Of a stretch of 64,000 bases of DNA, positions 45,410 to 57,119 are shown one piece after another (the first letter of the stretch is position 1; the number at the start of each line of letters is the position of its first letter). Source of the DNA: an uncultured Francisella sp. (GTDB lineage: Bacteria; Pseudomonadota; Gammaproteobacteria; Burkholderiales; Neisseriaceae). A program made the translations under genes and the position numbers. The stretch lies in NCBI GenBank assembly GCA_943913135.1, contig CALTVE010000002.1, forward strand, positions 186,001-250,000. The letters are read 5' to 3'. The notes beneath the pieces were generated by a model. The model was not told the DNA's origin and ran no database searches. It saw nothing but the letters and a program-made list of their open reading frames with translations.

Positions 45410-48022
45410 CTAAATGCTACAAATAGGTAGCAAATCGTTTTTGAGTTGTAAACGATTTTTTAAAGAAGATAAGAAAGCGCCTTCTACAATAAAACTATCT
45501 TCAGCCCTTTGGCCAGAAGTATTGACAGTGGCTGAATAAATGTTTAAAGGATAGCGGTTTAAAATTTCTAATAGATTAGCCAGTAAATCATTACGATTGA
45601 TGGCAACAATTGAGATTAGATAAAAGTTACCTCCTCTTTCTCCAATGCTTACGTCGCCTGTTTCGTAAGATTCTTCATCGATAATGACCTTAGGGATGAT
45701 GGTGGAGTGTAATACCCGTCTTGCTAAGGGAATGGCGGGAATGGATACTCTTTCGCTATCTAAGGTTCCATCGATAAGGTGATTTAACTTTTCTTTCAAA
45801 GCTGTCGTGATTCGATTTAAATCATCACTTTGGCAGCCTTCAGGGAAAGAGACAATAAATTTATGCAGTAGCCATCCTCCCTTTTCTGTAAACATTTTTA
45901 CTTGCAAAATACTCAAATGTAAGGAAGCAAAAATACGACTTAAAATGAGCATTAAACCTACTTGGTGGGGGGTATAAATAAACATTGTAAGGGTATTTTC
46001 ATCTAAAAAACGCAGATCAAAAAGCGCTTGATGCTTATTTTCGAAAAGCGCTTTAACCTGCCACTGAATATCATCGAACGTTTGATGGATAAAAAATGTG
46101 GGATCTATGCGTTGCGCAAAAGCATGTAGCCAGGGTTGATAGCGCTTATCTTGACGAATTAATTCTTGAATTGAAGTTTGTTTTGGTTCTAAAGAATGGA
46201 TTTCAGAGAGAGTACTCTTTTTTTGTAAAACGTTTAACGTAGCAGTAAACAGTTGATAAAAAAGATTACGCTTCCAGTTAGTCCACAGTTTTGGATTAGT
46301 ACCTCGCACATCGGATAAAGTGAGTAGATAAAGCGCAACCAAGCGTTCTGGGGTTTCAACCCTATCGGAAAAAGCTTTAATGACTTCTTGGTGACCGATA
46401 TCTTTTCGTTGTGCTGTCATGGATAAATCTAGGTGATGGAGCACTAAATAACTGATGGTTTCGGTATCTTCTTTGGGTAAACGGTGCATCTCGCAAAATT
46501 GTCGGACAATTTGAGCGCCGATCACTTCATGGCCCCCGCCATGCCCTTTTCCGATATCATGAAACAAGGCGGCAAGGTATAGCATATATTTACTATTAAA
46601 CTGGCGCATCAGGCTACTGGCTAAGGGTGCTTCGTAGGTGAAATTAGGATCTTCTAGCCGATTTAAGTAGTAAATCACCGTTAAAATATGTTCATCTACC
46701 GGATAAATGTGAAATAAGTCGTTTTGCAATAGACCGGTAATATGGGCAAAATCGGGTAGATATTTTTCTAGAAAACCATATAAATTCAGGAATTGAATAA
46801 TAGTAAATAACGCTTCCCCCTTTTTAAACAGAGAAATAAATAAATCCTGATTTCGGGTATTATGAGCGAAGTTGATGTCCATTTTCTGAACAGCTTGCCA
46901 CCAGGCGCGTAAGGTTTCTGGCGCCATGCCGCTTAAGCTTGGGTTATCTTGTATGTAGGTAAAAATATTTAATAGTTCGGAAGGCTCTTGGTGGAAAAGT
47001 GTCGGAGAATAACTTGCAATGAGTTGATTTTCTTGATAATAGTTTCTATCAATACGAAACACTTTACGGGGATAATCACACCATACTCTGCGTTTTAACA
47101 AAGGGATAAAAATAGCCATCAACTGGCGTACGCTTTTTGTAGCGCGATAAAACAATTGCATAACCTGCTCGCTGTTATGCGCTGCGTCTTTTATGTTCAA
47201 GCCAGGTATTAAAGGGGCGATTAACGGTTGATAATCGAAAAATAAGTGGTTTTCGTTTTTATGGGTTAGCATGTGCAGATGAATGCGTAAACAAGCCAAA
47301 TTTTTATGAGAGAGCAGCAGCTGTGCGGCTTCTTCTTTGTTAACGATTTGGTCTTTTAACAAAATTATTGGCGCCACAGCTGGATTTTGTACTTTTGCGA
47401 GCCATATCAATACATGGATGTCTCTTAAGCCGCCTGGGGCGTTTTTAACATCTGGTTCTAGCTGTTTAATTGCTCCTTTGAAATGGTGGGTACGGGTGAG
47501 AAATTCATTGATTTTCGCTCCGATAAAATAGGCCAGGTCTCGTTTATTATCCAGTTTATGGAGCAGCCGGTCGCTTAAATGGATGTCGCCCGTAATAAAA
47601 TGCGTTTCTAGGAATGCAGTTTCTTTGGTGATTTCTTCTTTACAAGCGGTAAAAAGTTCATCCACAGTACCGGCGGTAAGCGCTGGGTGTAAGCCCATAT
47701 CCCATAGGGCATTGACAAAATAAGAAATTCCTTCTTTATCACCCTCGGTAAAAGGCTTAGCACTGATTAAAGCTAAGTCAATATCTGAATGAGGATAAAC
47801 TTCTCTACGGCCAAAGCCACCGATAGCGAGAAGAGCGAAAGAGCCGGTGCTGTTAACAAACGCTCTCTCCCATAAAATGTGCACAGTACGATCAACTAAA
47901 GCGCAGTAGGCTTGGAAAAATGCATAAGGATCATCGGTGCTTTTAAAGCGGTTGTATAAACGTTGACGCTTTTCTTGGAATATTTTTATAAAAGAAGAAG
48001 AGGGAGAAAAATCAGTATGCAC
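45410..48022 (-). CDS. glnD: PII protein uridylyltransferase / uridylyl-removing enzyme
   Basis: Nitrogen sensor that uridylylates PII proteins when glutamine is low and removes UMP when it is high. The 870-residue protein has the nucleotidyltransferase motif GGFGRREVYPHSDIDLAL (about residues 67-84), an HD hydrolase domain with ALFHDIGKGHGGGHEVIGA (about 487-505), and two C-terminal ACT domains that bind glutamine (one around TPHQVGLMLILSRIFASL, the second around INRNDLLANLLEIL). Length is close to E. coli GlnD (890). glnB and glnA are not in the window. Confidence 0.96.
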   Translation of the reverse strand: MHTDFSPSSSFIKIFQEKRQRLYNRFKSTDDPYAFFQAYCALVDRTVHILWERAFVNSTGSFALLAIGGFGRREVYPHSDIDLALISAKPFTEGDKEGISYFVNALWDMGLHPALTAGTVDELFTACKEEITKETAFLETHFITGDIHLSDRLLHKLDNKRDLAYFIGAKINEFLTRTHHFKGAIKQLEPDVKNAPGGLRDIHVLIWLAKVQNPAVAPIILLKDQIVNKEEAAQLLLSHKNLACLRIHLHMLTHKNENHLFFDYQPLIAPLIPGLNIKDAAHNSEQVMQLFYRATKSVRQLMAIFIPLLKRRVWCDYPRKVFRIDRNYYQENQLIASYSPTLFHQEPSELLNIFTYIQDNPSLSGMAPETLRAWWQAVQKMDINFAHNTRNQDLFISLFKKGEALFTIIQFLNLYGFLEKYLPDFAHITGLLQNDLFHIYPVDEHILTVIYYLNRLEDPNFTYEAPLASSLMRQFNSKYMLYLAALFHDIGKGHGGGHEVIGAQIVRQFCEMHRLPKEDTETISYLVLHHLDLSMTAQRKDIGHQEVIKAFSDRVETPERLVALYLLTLSDVRGTNPKLWTNWKRNLFYQLFTATLNVLQKKSTLSEIHSLEPKQTSIQELIRQDKRYQPWLHAFAQRIDPTFFIHQTFDDIQWQVKALFENKHQALFDLRFLDENTLTMFIYTPHQVGLMLILSRIFASLHLSILQVKMFTEKGGWLLHKFIVSFPEGCQSDDLNRITTALKEKLNHLIDGTLDSERVSIPAIPLARRVLHSTIIPKVIIDEESYETGDVSIGERGGNFYLISIVAINRNDLLANLLEILNRYPLNIYSATVNTSGQRAEDSFIVEGAFLSSLKNRLQLKNDLLPICSI

Positions 48023-48049
48023 GTGGTTTCCCCTTCTTAAAGATATCCT

Positions 48050-48583
48050 TTATAACTGTTGTTTAAAACGCTCTACTCCTTCTTTTAATTCTTGTGCGGC
48101 TGCATCGGCATCATGGTAATCGCCTATTTTTACCCATTTGCCCTCTTCTAAATCTTTGTAATGTTCAAAAAAATGACGAATTTGATGTAACAAAAAATGA
48201 TGGAGATCTTTTAAAGTATGTATATCTTTGTAAAGCGGACAGATTTTAGTGATTGGCACGGCGATGATTTTTTTGTCGATGCCGCTATCATCTTCCATAT
48301 CAAGTAAGCCTAAGGCCCTTACTCTAACCAATACTCCAGGAGGAATTACATAAGGAGAAATGACTAATACGTCACAGGGGTCCCCATCGCCTGATAAAGT
48401 ATTAGGTACAAAGCCGTAATTGGCAGGGTAAACCATAGAGGTGCCTAAAAAGCGATCCAAAGTCAAGATGCCGCCTTTTTTATCGATTTCGTATTTTATA
48501 TGCGGTGCATCGGCAGAAATTTCGATGATGGCATTAAAATCATCAGGAAAACTTTTGCCGGGAGAAATTTCTTTAAGAATCAT
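48050..48583 (-). CDS. ppa: Inorganic pyrophosphatase
   Basis: Soluble family I enzyme that hydrolyses pyrophosphate from biosynthetic reactions. The 177-residue protein has EISADAPHIKYEIDK, YPANYGFVPNTL, the metal-binding signature DGDPCDVLVI (about residues 65-74) and, near the C-terminus, LEEGKWVKIGDYHDADAA. Length matches E. coli Ppa (176). It lies 27 bases before glnD on the same strand. Confidence 0.97.
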   Translation of the reverse strand: MILKEISPGKSFPDDFNAIIEISADAPHIKYEIDKKGGILTLDRFLGTSMVYPANYGFVPNTLSGDGDPCDVLVISPYVIPPGVLVRVRALGLLDMEDDSGIDKKIIAVPITKICPLYKDIHTLKDLHHFLLHQIRHFFEHYKDLEEGKWVKIGDYHDADAAAQELKEGVERFKQQL

Positions 48584-48624
48584 AGGGACTCCTTAGTACT
48601 TCTTTAATAGATTAAAACAACTTC

Positions 48625-49872
48625 TTAGCCATAAACAGGATAACGGCGGCAGATCTCTTCTACTGCTTTCTTACTGTGTTGAATCGTATTTCGATCTTCT
48701 GGGTTACTTATTACTTGGGCAATTAAGTGCCCCAGTTCTCGGGTAGCTTCACTAGTAAGACCGCGGGTGGTAATGGCCGCTGTTCCTAAACGAATACCAG
48801 AAGTGACAAAGGGTTTTTCTGGATCGTTGGGAATGGCGTTCTTATTCACAGTAATCGATGCTTGGCCTAGCGCTTCTTCTGCTTTTTTGCCGGTAATTTT
48901 TTTACCTCTTAAATCAACCAGAAACATATGGCTTTCGGTTCCGCCGGATACAATACGTAAGCCTTCTTGCTGTAATACCTCTGCCAAAATTTTGGCATTA
49001 GCCTTCACATTTTTTGCATAGGTTTTAAATGCTGGAGAGAGCGCTTCTTTAAAACAAATAGCCTTCGCAGCGATGACATGCATGAGCGGCCCGCCTTGAA
49101 GAGTAGGGAAGACAGCCGAATTTAGTTTCTTTTCGTGTTCTGTGCTACGCGCTAAAATGGCACCCCCGCGTGGTCCTCTTAAGGTTTTGTGGGTGGTGGT
49201 GGTAACAAAATCAGCATAGGGCACGGGATTGGGATATTCGCCGCCCGCAATCAAGCCTGCGTAATGCGCCATATCTACCATTAAATAGGCGCCTACGCTA
49301 TCGGCGATATCTCGAAATTTTTGCCAATCCAGGGTCAAGGAATAAGAAGAAGCTCCGGCAATAAGCAATTTAGGCTGGTGCTCTTTAGCTAAGCGTGCCA
49401 CCGTTTCATAATCAATTTTTTCGTCTTCATTGAGGCCATAGCCGATAGCATTAAAAAATTTACCTGATAAATTGACCGGTGCGCCATGGGTTAAATGGCC
49501 ACCAGAAGCAAGGCTCATCCCTAAAATGGTATCGCCCGGTTTTAAAACGCTAGCCATGACCGCTTGATTGGCTTGTGAACCAGAATGCGGTTGAACATTG
49601 ACATAATGAGCGCCAAAAAGTTTTTTCAAGCGGCTTATGGCAATGTCTTCTATTTGATCAACAAATTCGCAGCCGCCATAGTAGCGTTTACCGGGATAGC
49701 CCTCTGCATATTTATTGGTTAAAACCGAGCCTTGAGCATGCAAAATAGGCACGCTAACATAATTCTCTGAAGCGATTAACTCGATATGGTCTTCTTGGCG
49801 CTGTTTTTCGCGCTCAAAGGCAGGAAATAATTCAGGGTCAAATGCTTCAATAGTGTCTTTTCTGGAAAACAT
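48625..49872 (-). CDS. glyA: Serine hydroxymethyltransferase
   Basis: Pyridoxal-phosphate enzyme that interconverts serine and glycine and charges tetrahydrofolate with one-carbon units. The 415-residue protein has [12 protein letters not shown], the GHLTHG segment, [18 protein letters not shown] and the PLP lysine in [14 protein letters not shown] (about residue 228). Length is close to E. coli GlyA (417). It diverges from rpiA across about 195 bases, where both promoters must lie. I saw no glycine riboswitch. Confidence 0.97.
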   Translation of the reverse strand: MFSRKDTIEAFDPELFPAFEREKQRQEDHIELIASENYVSVPILHAQGSVLTNKYAEGYPGKRYYGGCEFVDQIEDIAISRLKKLFGAHYVNVQPHSGSQANQAVMASVLKPGDTILGMSLASGGHLTHGAPVNLSGKFFNAIGYGLNEDEKIDYETVARLAKEHQPKLLIAGASSYSLTLDWQKFRDIADSVGAYLMVDMAHYAGLIAGGEYPNPVPYADFVTTTTHKTLRGPRGGAILARSTEHEKKLNSAVFPTLQGGPLMHVIAAKAICFKEALSPAFKTYAKNVKANAKILAEVLQQEGLRIVSGGTESHMFLVDLRGKKITGKKAEEALGQASITVNKNAIPNDPEKPFVTSGIRLGTAAITTRGLTSEATRELGHLIAQVISNPEDRNTIQHSKKAVEEICRRYPVYG

Positions 49873-50066
49873 GGTGGACTCGGCAATAATAATAAAATAG
49901 AGAATAAATAACGGCCTTATTGTACTTGCCTCTCTAGGGAATGGAAAGAATTTAAAGGGAAAAGCTAAAAAGCTACCTTATTACAGCTATGAATGCTATA
50001 TACTTTAAAACTAAAAATTTTCAGTACAAATTTTAAGCAAGCTCATGAATATTAAGGATAGCATCC

Positions 50067-50777
50067 ATGCGATACAAAACTGAATTGGAATTAAAACGGA
50101 TAGAAGAACAGAAAAAATGTGCAGTACAAAAGGCACTGGAATTTTTGCCGCGTGATGCGTATGTGGGCATCGGCACCGGTTCTACAGTGAACTATTTCAT
50201 CGAGGCCTTAAAGCCGTACCGCGATGACCTAAAAGGAGCAGTGACAACCTCTAAAGAAAGCAGGGAACGCTTACAGGCAGCAGGCATACCGGTGGTATCG
50301 TTGAATGATGTCGAAGCACTGCCTATTTATTTTGATAGCGCCGATGAAGTCAATGAACAACTGCAAATGATTAAGGGACAGGGGGGTGCTTTATTAGCGG
50401 AAAAGATTGTGGCCTCGGTGGCAAGTAATTTTGTGTGTATCATCAATCAAGATAAATGGGTAAAAAAGCTGGGGGTAGGCGCTTTGGCAGTAGAGGTATT
50501 GCCTTATGCGCGTTCTTCTGTGTCACGCCGATTAATTGCTCTGGGTGGCAGGGTGGAATTACGCTTAGGATTTAAAAGTGAATCGGGTAATGAGATTCTT
50601 GATGTTTATGATTTAGATTTATCGGCACCGCTGGAAAAAGAGTTGGAGATTAATTCTATTCCCGGAGTGGTGGAAAACGGGCTATTTGCGCATCATCCTG
50701 CAAATGTGCTGGTTATTGCTGGCGATGAAGGGGTAGAGATTAAAAAAAAGGGGACTTTTTTTAAAGAATGGATATAA
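50067..50777 (+). CDS. rpiA: Ribose-5-phosphate isomerase A
   Basis: Interconverts ribose 5-phosphate and ribulose 5-phosphate in the pentose phosphate pathway. The 236-residue protein has VGIGTGSTVNYFIEAL, the catalytic-region YFDSADEVNEQLQMIKGQGGALL and EKIVASVA. It has a longer N-terminus (about 15 charged residues) than E. coli RpiA (219). The 3' end overlaps the next gene by 10 bases. Confidence 0.96.
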   Translation: MRYKTELELKRIEEQKKCAVQKALEFLPRDAYVGIGTGSTVNYFIEALKPYRDDLKGAVTTSKESRERLQAAGIPVVSLNDVEALPIYFDSADEVNEQLQMIKGQGGALLAEKIVASVASNFVCIINQDKWVKKLGVGALAVEVLPYARSSVSRRLIALGGRVELRLGFKSESGNEILDVYDLDLSAPLEKELEINSIPGVVENGLFAHHPANVLVIAGDEGVEIKKKGTFFKEWI

Positions 50778-51295
50778 GACAGCTCTTGGTCTTTGGGGGG
50801 ATCTGTCTTTTTGCCCCTTGGGCTATAGCTGAGCAAACAGATCGTTATCAAGTGCAATATCCTGCGCAAGTCACTTATGTGGTAGACGGCGATACCATAT
50901 ACGCCTGTGATCACAATCAGCATATTCATAAGCTACGCTTAGCAAATATCGATGCCCCAGAATTGTACCAAGCTTATGGCGAAAAAAGTAAAATGGCCTT
51001 GAAAGAAGACATATTGAATCAGCACGTTTGGGTCAAAAGACGCTCTTTTGATCAATATCACCGCGAAGTAGTAGATATTTTTTACCACGGGCAGGATATC
51101 AATTTGACGCAGGTCGCCAACGGGAATGCCTATGTATATGTATATTTTGCTAAACGTTATTTATCCGAAAGACAGCAAAAAATCTATTACCAGGCAGAAG
51201 TTAAAGCACGTATAAATAAAATAGGTCTATGGGGGGATAAACCTGCTATCGCCCCTTGGGGATATCGGAAAGAACATAGAAGAAATCACCTATGA
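50768..51295 (+). CDS. Exported thermonuclease-like nuclease (SNase domain)
   Basis: A 175-residue protein with a cleavable signal peptide (cut likely after AIA at residue 21). The mature domain is staphylococcal-nuclease-like: YVVDGDTIYA, LRLANIDAPEL with the calcium aspartate and arginine region, and GEKSKMALKED, followed by RSFDQYHREVVDIFY. It would act on DNA or RNA in the periplasm or outside the cell, perhaps to scavenge nucleotides. It starts within the end of rpiA and overlaps nth by ATGA, so it is probably in one transcript with both. Confidence 0.85.
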   Translation: MDIRQLLVFGGICLFAPWAIAEQTDRYQVQYPAQVTYVVDGDTIYACDHNQHIHKLRLANIDAPELYQAYGEKSKMALKEDILNQHVWVKRRSFDQYHREVVDIFYHGQDINLTQVANGNAYVYVYFAKRYLSERQQKIYYQAEVKARINKIGLWGDKPAIAPWGYRKEHRRNHL

Positions 51296-51933
51296 ACAAA
51301 GAGAGGCGCCAGGAAATTTTTCAACGTTTTGCTGCCCACGATCCCAATCCAAAATCGGAGCTTCATTACGATAGTCCTTTTGAATTGTTGGTTGCGGTGA
51401 TTTTGTCTGCTCAAGCAACAGATGCATCGGTGAATAAGGCAACAGCAATTTTGTTTAAGGTTGCGAATACGCCTAAGAAAATGTTGGCGCTTGGCAAAGA
51501 GGGACTAGAAAACTATATCCGGTCCATTGGCCTTTACCGTAGTAAAGCACGCTATATCATTCAAGCCAGTGCTATTATTGACAAAGATTTTTCTGGCAAG
51601 ATTCCTTTTTATAAAAAAGACCTATTAAGGCTACCGGGAGTAGGAGAAAAAACCGCTAATGTGGTATTAAATACTTTGCGTGCGGCGCCAGTCATAGCGG
51701 TAGATACCCATGTGTTTCGAGTTTCCAATCGAACGGGCCTGGCGCGGGGTAAGACGGTGGCCGAGATAGAAAAAAAATTGATGACGAGTACGCCTAAAAA
51801 TTACCTTGTCCAGGCGCATCATTGGCTTGTGCTTCACGGACGTTATATTTGTAAAGCAAGAAAACCTCTTTGCGAACAATGTTTTATTGCTGATCTTTGT
51901 GATTACTATAGAAAAGAGAGGCCACTTCAATGA
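51292..51933 (+). CDS. nth: Endonuclease III
   Basis: DNA glycosylase/AP lyase for oxidised pyrimidines. The 213-residue protein has the helix-hairpin-helix LPGVGEKTANVVL with the catalytic lysine (about residue 120), the catalytic aspartate in VDTHVFRVSNR (about 138), and the C-terminal 4Fe-4S motif C-x6-C-x2-C-x5-C (CKARKPLCEQCFIADLC). Length matches E. coli Nth (211). It overlaps both neighbours by ATGA. Confidence 0.97.
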   Translation: MNKERRQEIFQRFAAHDPNPKSELHYDSPFELLVAVILSAQATDASVNKATAILFKVANTPKKMLALGKEGLENYIRSIGLYRSKARYIIQASAIIDKDFSGKIPFYKKDLLRLPGVGEKTANVVLNTLRAAPVIAVDTHVFRVSNRTGLARGKTVAEIEKKLMTSTPKNYLVQAHHWLVLHGRYICKARKPLCEQCFIADLCDYYRKERPLQ

Positions 51934-53399
51934 AATTTCTTTCCCTAGCAAGTGGCGCCTTGTTGGCGGCCATTTTGGTCTTAAATGCCTGTCAGCCAAA
52001 AAATAAACAAATGTGGTTAGATGATAACCACACTCGACCGAAAACACCGTGTGTGAAAAATACGGATAGCAGTCCGGATTTTTCCTATGCCTTATGCAAG
52101 GTTGGCCCTTCAGTTGTCGGGGTAGAGGCCTATTATGTGCCAGAAGCGAGAGAAGATTTTTCTGCTCCTCAATCGAATGTCAGTGATTTTTCTGATAGTG
52201 ATAACGACAGTGCTGTGGTAGGTGCAGGGATTATTCTTGATAAAAAAGGCTATATTATTACGAATAGTCATGTAGTCCTTGGCAGTAATGCTATAAAAAT
52301 TACCTTGATGGATAAGCGGGTGTTTATGGCTAAGGTCGTTGGCATAGATACGGTTAGTGACCTGGCTTTACTCAAAATTAATGGCAAACACCTGACATCT
52401 GCGCCTATTACGGATCTGAAAAAGCTGAAGGTAGGAACACCGGTGGCGGCTTTAGGGGCTCCTTTTGGTTTTCAATTTACCCTCACTTCGGGAATCATAT
52501 CGGCAAAAAACCGCTTTCTTGCCGACAATGAAGCCCCTATCCCTTATATACAAACTGATACTGCGATCAATGAAGGGAGTTCAGGAGGTCCCCTTTTCAC
52601 CAGTGAAGGGGAGATCGTCGGAGTAAACGCACAGATCTATAGCCGTACGGGTGGCTTTGTGGGTATCGCTTTTGCCATCCCAATTGACGTGGTGTTGTAT
52701 GTTGCTGACCAATTGCGGACTTCGGGCCGAGTAGAGCGAGTGCAGCTTGGTATTAAGGCCGATGCCTTGAGTGAAGAACTGGCACGTACCTTTAAACGTA
52801 ATAATGCCGAAGGAGCACTGGTGCTGGATGTAGTTGGAGGCAGTCGAGGTGAAGATAGTTTGAAAGTTGGCGATATTATTTTAGCCATTAATCAGCAAAA
52901 AATTGAAGGTCCAGAAGATTTAACAAGTATTTTAGCTTTAGCTCATCCAGGGCAAATCTTAGATATACAAGTATGGCGGCAGGGGAAAGATCACCATTTG
53001 ATGATTATTTTGCATGAAACTGGCACCCGTCCCTTGCCTAGTAGAGGTGAAGAACCACTCCGTTTACCTATGCGCAATAATTTTACTCCCCAAGAAATTG
53101 CCGTTGTAGAAGGAATAGATTTAGGGCTTGTGCAGCCTAATCAAGAATTGTTGGCTTACTACCATTTGCATAATGGTCTGCAGATTGCCAGCATAGGGAG
53201 CAAGGCAGAAGCTTTGGGTTTTGCTTTGGGGGATATCATCGTTAAAGTAGGGAATCAGCGGGTAGAAAGCCCGGGTGAGTTGGCTTTTGCCCTGCACAAA
53301 GAAGATCAAGTTCCTATATTTTTGTTGCGTCATGGTGACCCCATTTTTATCCCTTATACCAAAGCTCGATTAACCCATTTGCAAGAAGATAATGAGTAA
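51930..53399 (+). CDS. HtrA/Deg-like serine protease, predicted lipoprotein
   Basis: Envelope protease or chaperone of the HtrA group. The 489-residue precursor has a signal ending LNAC with a lipid-anchor cysteine at residue 21, then a trypsin-like domain with the triad in TNSHVVLG (His), VSDLALLKI (Asp) and NEGSSGGPL (Ser), and two PDZ domains (about 255-350 and 400-475, the latter with ASIGSKAEALGFALGDII). A spacer rich in S and D lies after the anchor. Lipid anchoring is unusual for DegP-type proteins, which are normally soluble or held by a transmembrane helix. It overlaps nth by ATGA. Confidence 0.88.
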   Translation: MKFLSLASGALLAAILVLNACQPKNKQMWLDDNHTRPKTPCVKNTDSSPDFSYALCKVGPSVVGVEAYYVPEAREDFSAPQSNVSDFSDSDNDSAVVGAGIILDKKGYIITNSHVVLGSNAIKITLMDKRVFMAKVVGIDTVSDLALLKINGKHLTSAPITDLKKLKVGTPVAALGAPFGFQFTLTSGIISAKNRFLADNEAPIPYIQTDTAINEGSSGGPLFTSEGEIVGVNAQIYSRTGGFVGIAFAIPIDVVLYVADQLRTSGRVERVQLGIKADALSEELARTFKRNNAEGALVLDVVGGSRGEDSLKVGDIILAINQQKIEGPEDLTSILALAHPGQILDIQVWRQGKDHHLMIILHETGTRPLPSRGEEPLRLPMRNNFTPQEIAVVEGIDLGLVQPNQELLAYYHLHNGLQIASIGSKAEALGFALGDIIVKVGNQRVESPGELAFALHKEDQVPIFLLRHGDPIFIPYTKARLTHLQEDNE

Positions 53400-53401
53400 C
53401 C

Positions 53402-54456
53402 ATGAGTCAAGTCCAAGTCCTTGGGCCCTTAGTAGCTGATATAGCGGGGCTCACTTTAAGTGCGCGCGAAAAAGAACGTTTAAAATGTGATGAAATCGGC
53501 GGAGTCATTTTATTTAGTCGCAACTATCAAAATCCTGAACAACTTACAGCTTTAATTACCGAGATAAAATCCTTAAAGGAACCCGCTTTGGTCGTGATGG
53601 TGGATCAAGAAGGCGGGAGGGTACAACGTTTTCGCCAAGGTTTTACTTTACTGCCACCAATGGCTTCCCTGGGAGAGCTTTATGATCAACAGGGAGAAGA
53701 AATAGCGCTTTTTTATGCTGAGCAGGTGGGCGCCATACTTGCCTATGAGCTTGGAAATGTAGGAGTTTACCCCAGTTCTTGATGTAGACTGGGGTAGAAG
53801 TACAGTGATTAGGGATAGAAGCCTACATAAAAACAGCGTCGTCGTTTCCACCTTAGCAAATGCTTTATTAAAAAGGTTACATCAGAGAGGCATGGCCGCG
53901 TGTGGGAAACATTTTCCTGGCCATGGCTATGCTAAAGAGGATAGTCATGAAGTACTGCCTGTGGATGAGAGAAGTTTTGCTTCCTTAGAAAAGGAAGATT
54001 TATCAGTTTTTGCTCGATTAATTGGTCAAGGTTTGGATGCCATCATGCCAGGGCATTTACTTTATTCAAAAATCGATAAAAAGGCAGTGAGTTTCTCAGA
54101 ATTTTGGTTAAAAGAGATATTACGTGAACGGCTGGATTTTAAAGGGTTGGTTTTATCGGATTCTTTGACTATGAAGGGTGCTTGGGGAGAAGGCGATATC
54201 GTTCACCGGGTAAAAAACGCTGCGGCAGCGGGGATGGATATCTTTCTAATCTGTAATGCGCCTTCAGAAGTGGATCGGTTTATTAAAGGCTTCTGGGGAG
54301 GTGTTAAGCGAGGATAAAAGTGTACTTTGGCAAAAATTACGCTTAAAAAAGAAAAAAACTCTTTTTAACCAAGAGTATTACCTAAAAATGCGTTCTTCTT
54401 TAGAAAGCCTTTGGGACAAAAACTTTACCCTTTTTAGATCGGTAGGGGAAAAGTAA
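53402..54456 (+). pseudogene. nagZ: Beta-hexosaminidase NagZ, broken by two +1 frameshifts
   Basis: NagZ removes N-acetylglucosamine from muropeptides in cell-wall recycling. Piece 1 (53402-53782) matches the N-terminal half, with GGVILFSRNYQNPEQL and VMVDQEGGRVQRFRQG. At about 53762 the frame shifts: the expected FTPVLDVDWG continues in the next frame while the original frame stops at TGA 53780. Piece 2 (to 54317) carries CGKHFPGHGYAKEDSHE and LSDSLTMKGA, the catalytic regions. At about 54288 a second +1 shift restores a C-terminal frame to the stop at 54456. Removing one G from each GG (53762-53763 and 54288-54289) would rebuild one continuous protein of about 350 residues. Either true decay or two sequencing errors. 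Confidence 0.88.
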
Positions 54457-57026
<2,570 letters not shown>

Positions 57027-57119
57027 TTAAGATAATCGCTTAGTCTTGTAGATAATTAAACGATATAAATTTAATTCAGACCGTAAAAGGGTTTCGTATC
57101 TCCACCTTAGGGAAAAGTC

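Noticed and set aside
51667..52047. 126-residue reverse ORF opposite nth and the HtrA-like gene
   Set aside because: It lies wholly antisense to two well-supported genes and has no recognisable domain.
53402..54456. Programmed frameshifting in nagZ
   Set aside because: Two separate shifts would be needed, with no slippery heptamer or stimulator seen, and NagZ is not known to use frameshifting. Mutation or sequencing error is simpler.
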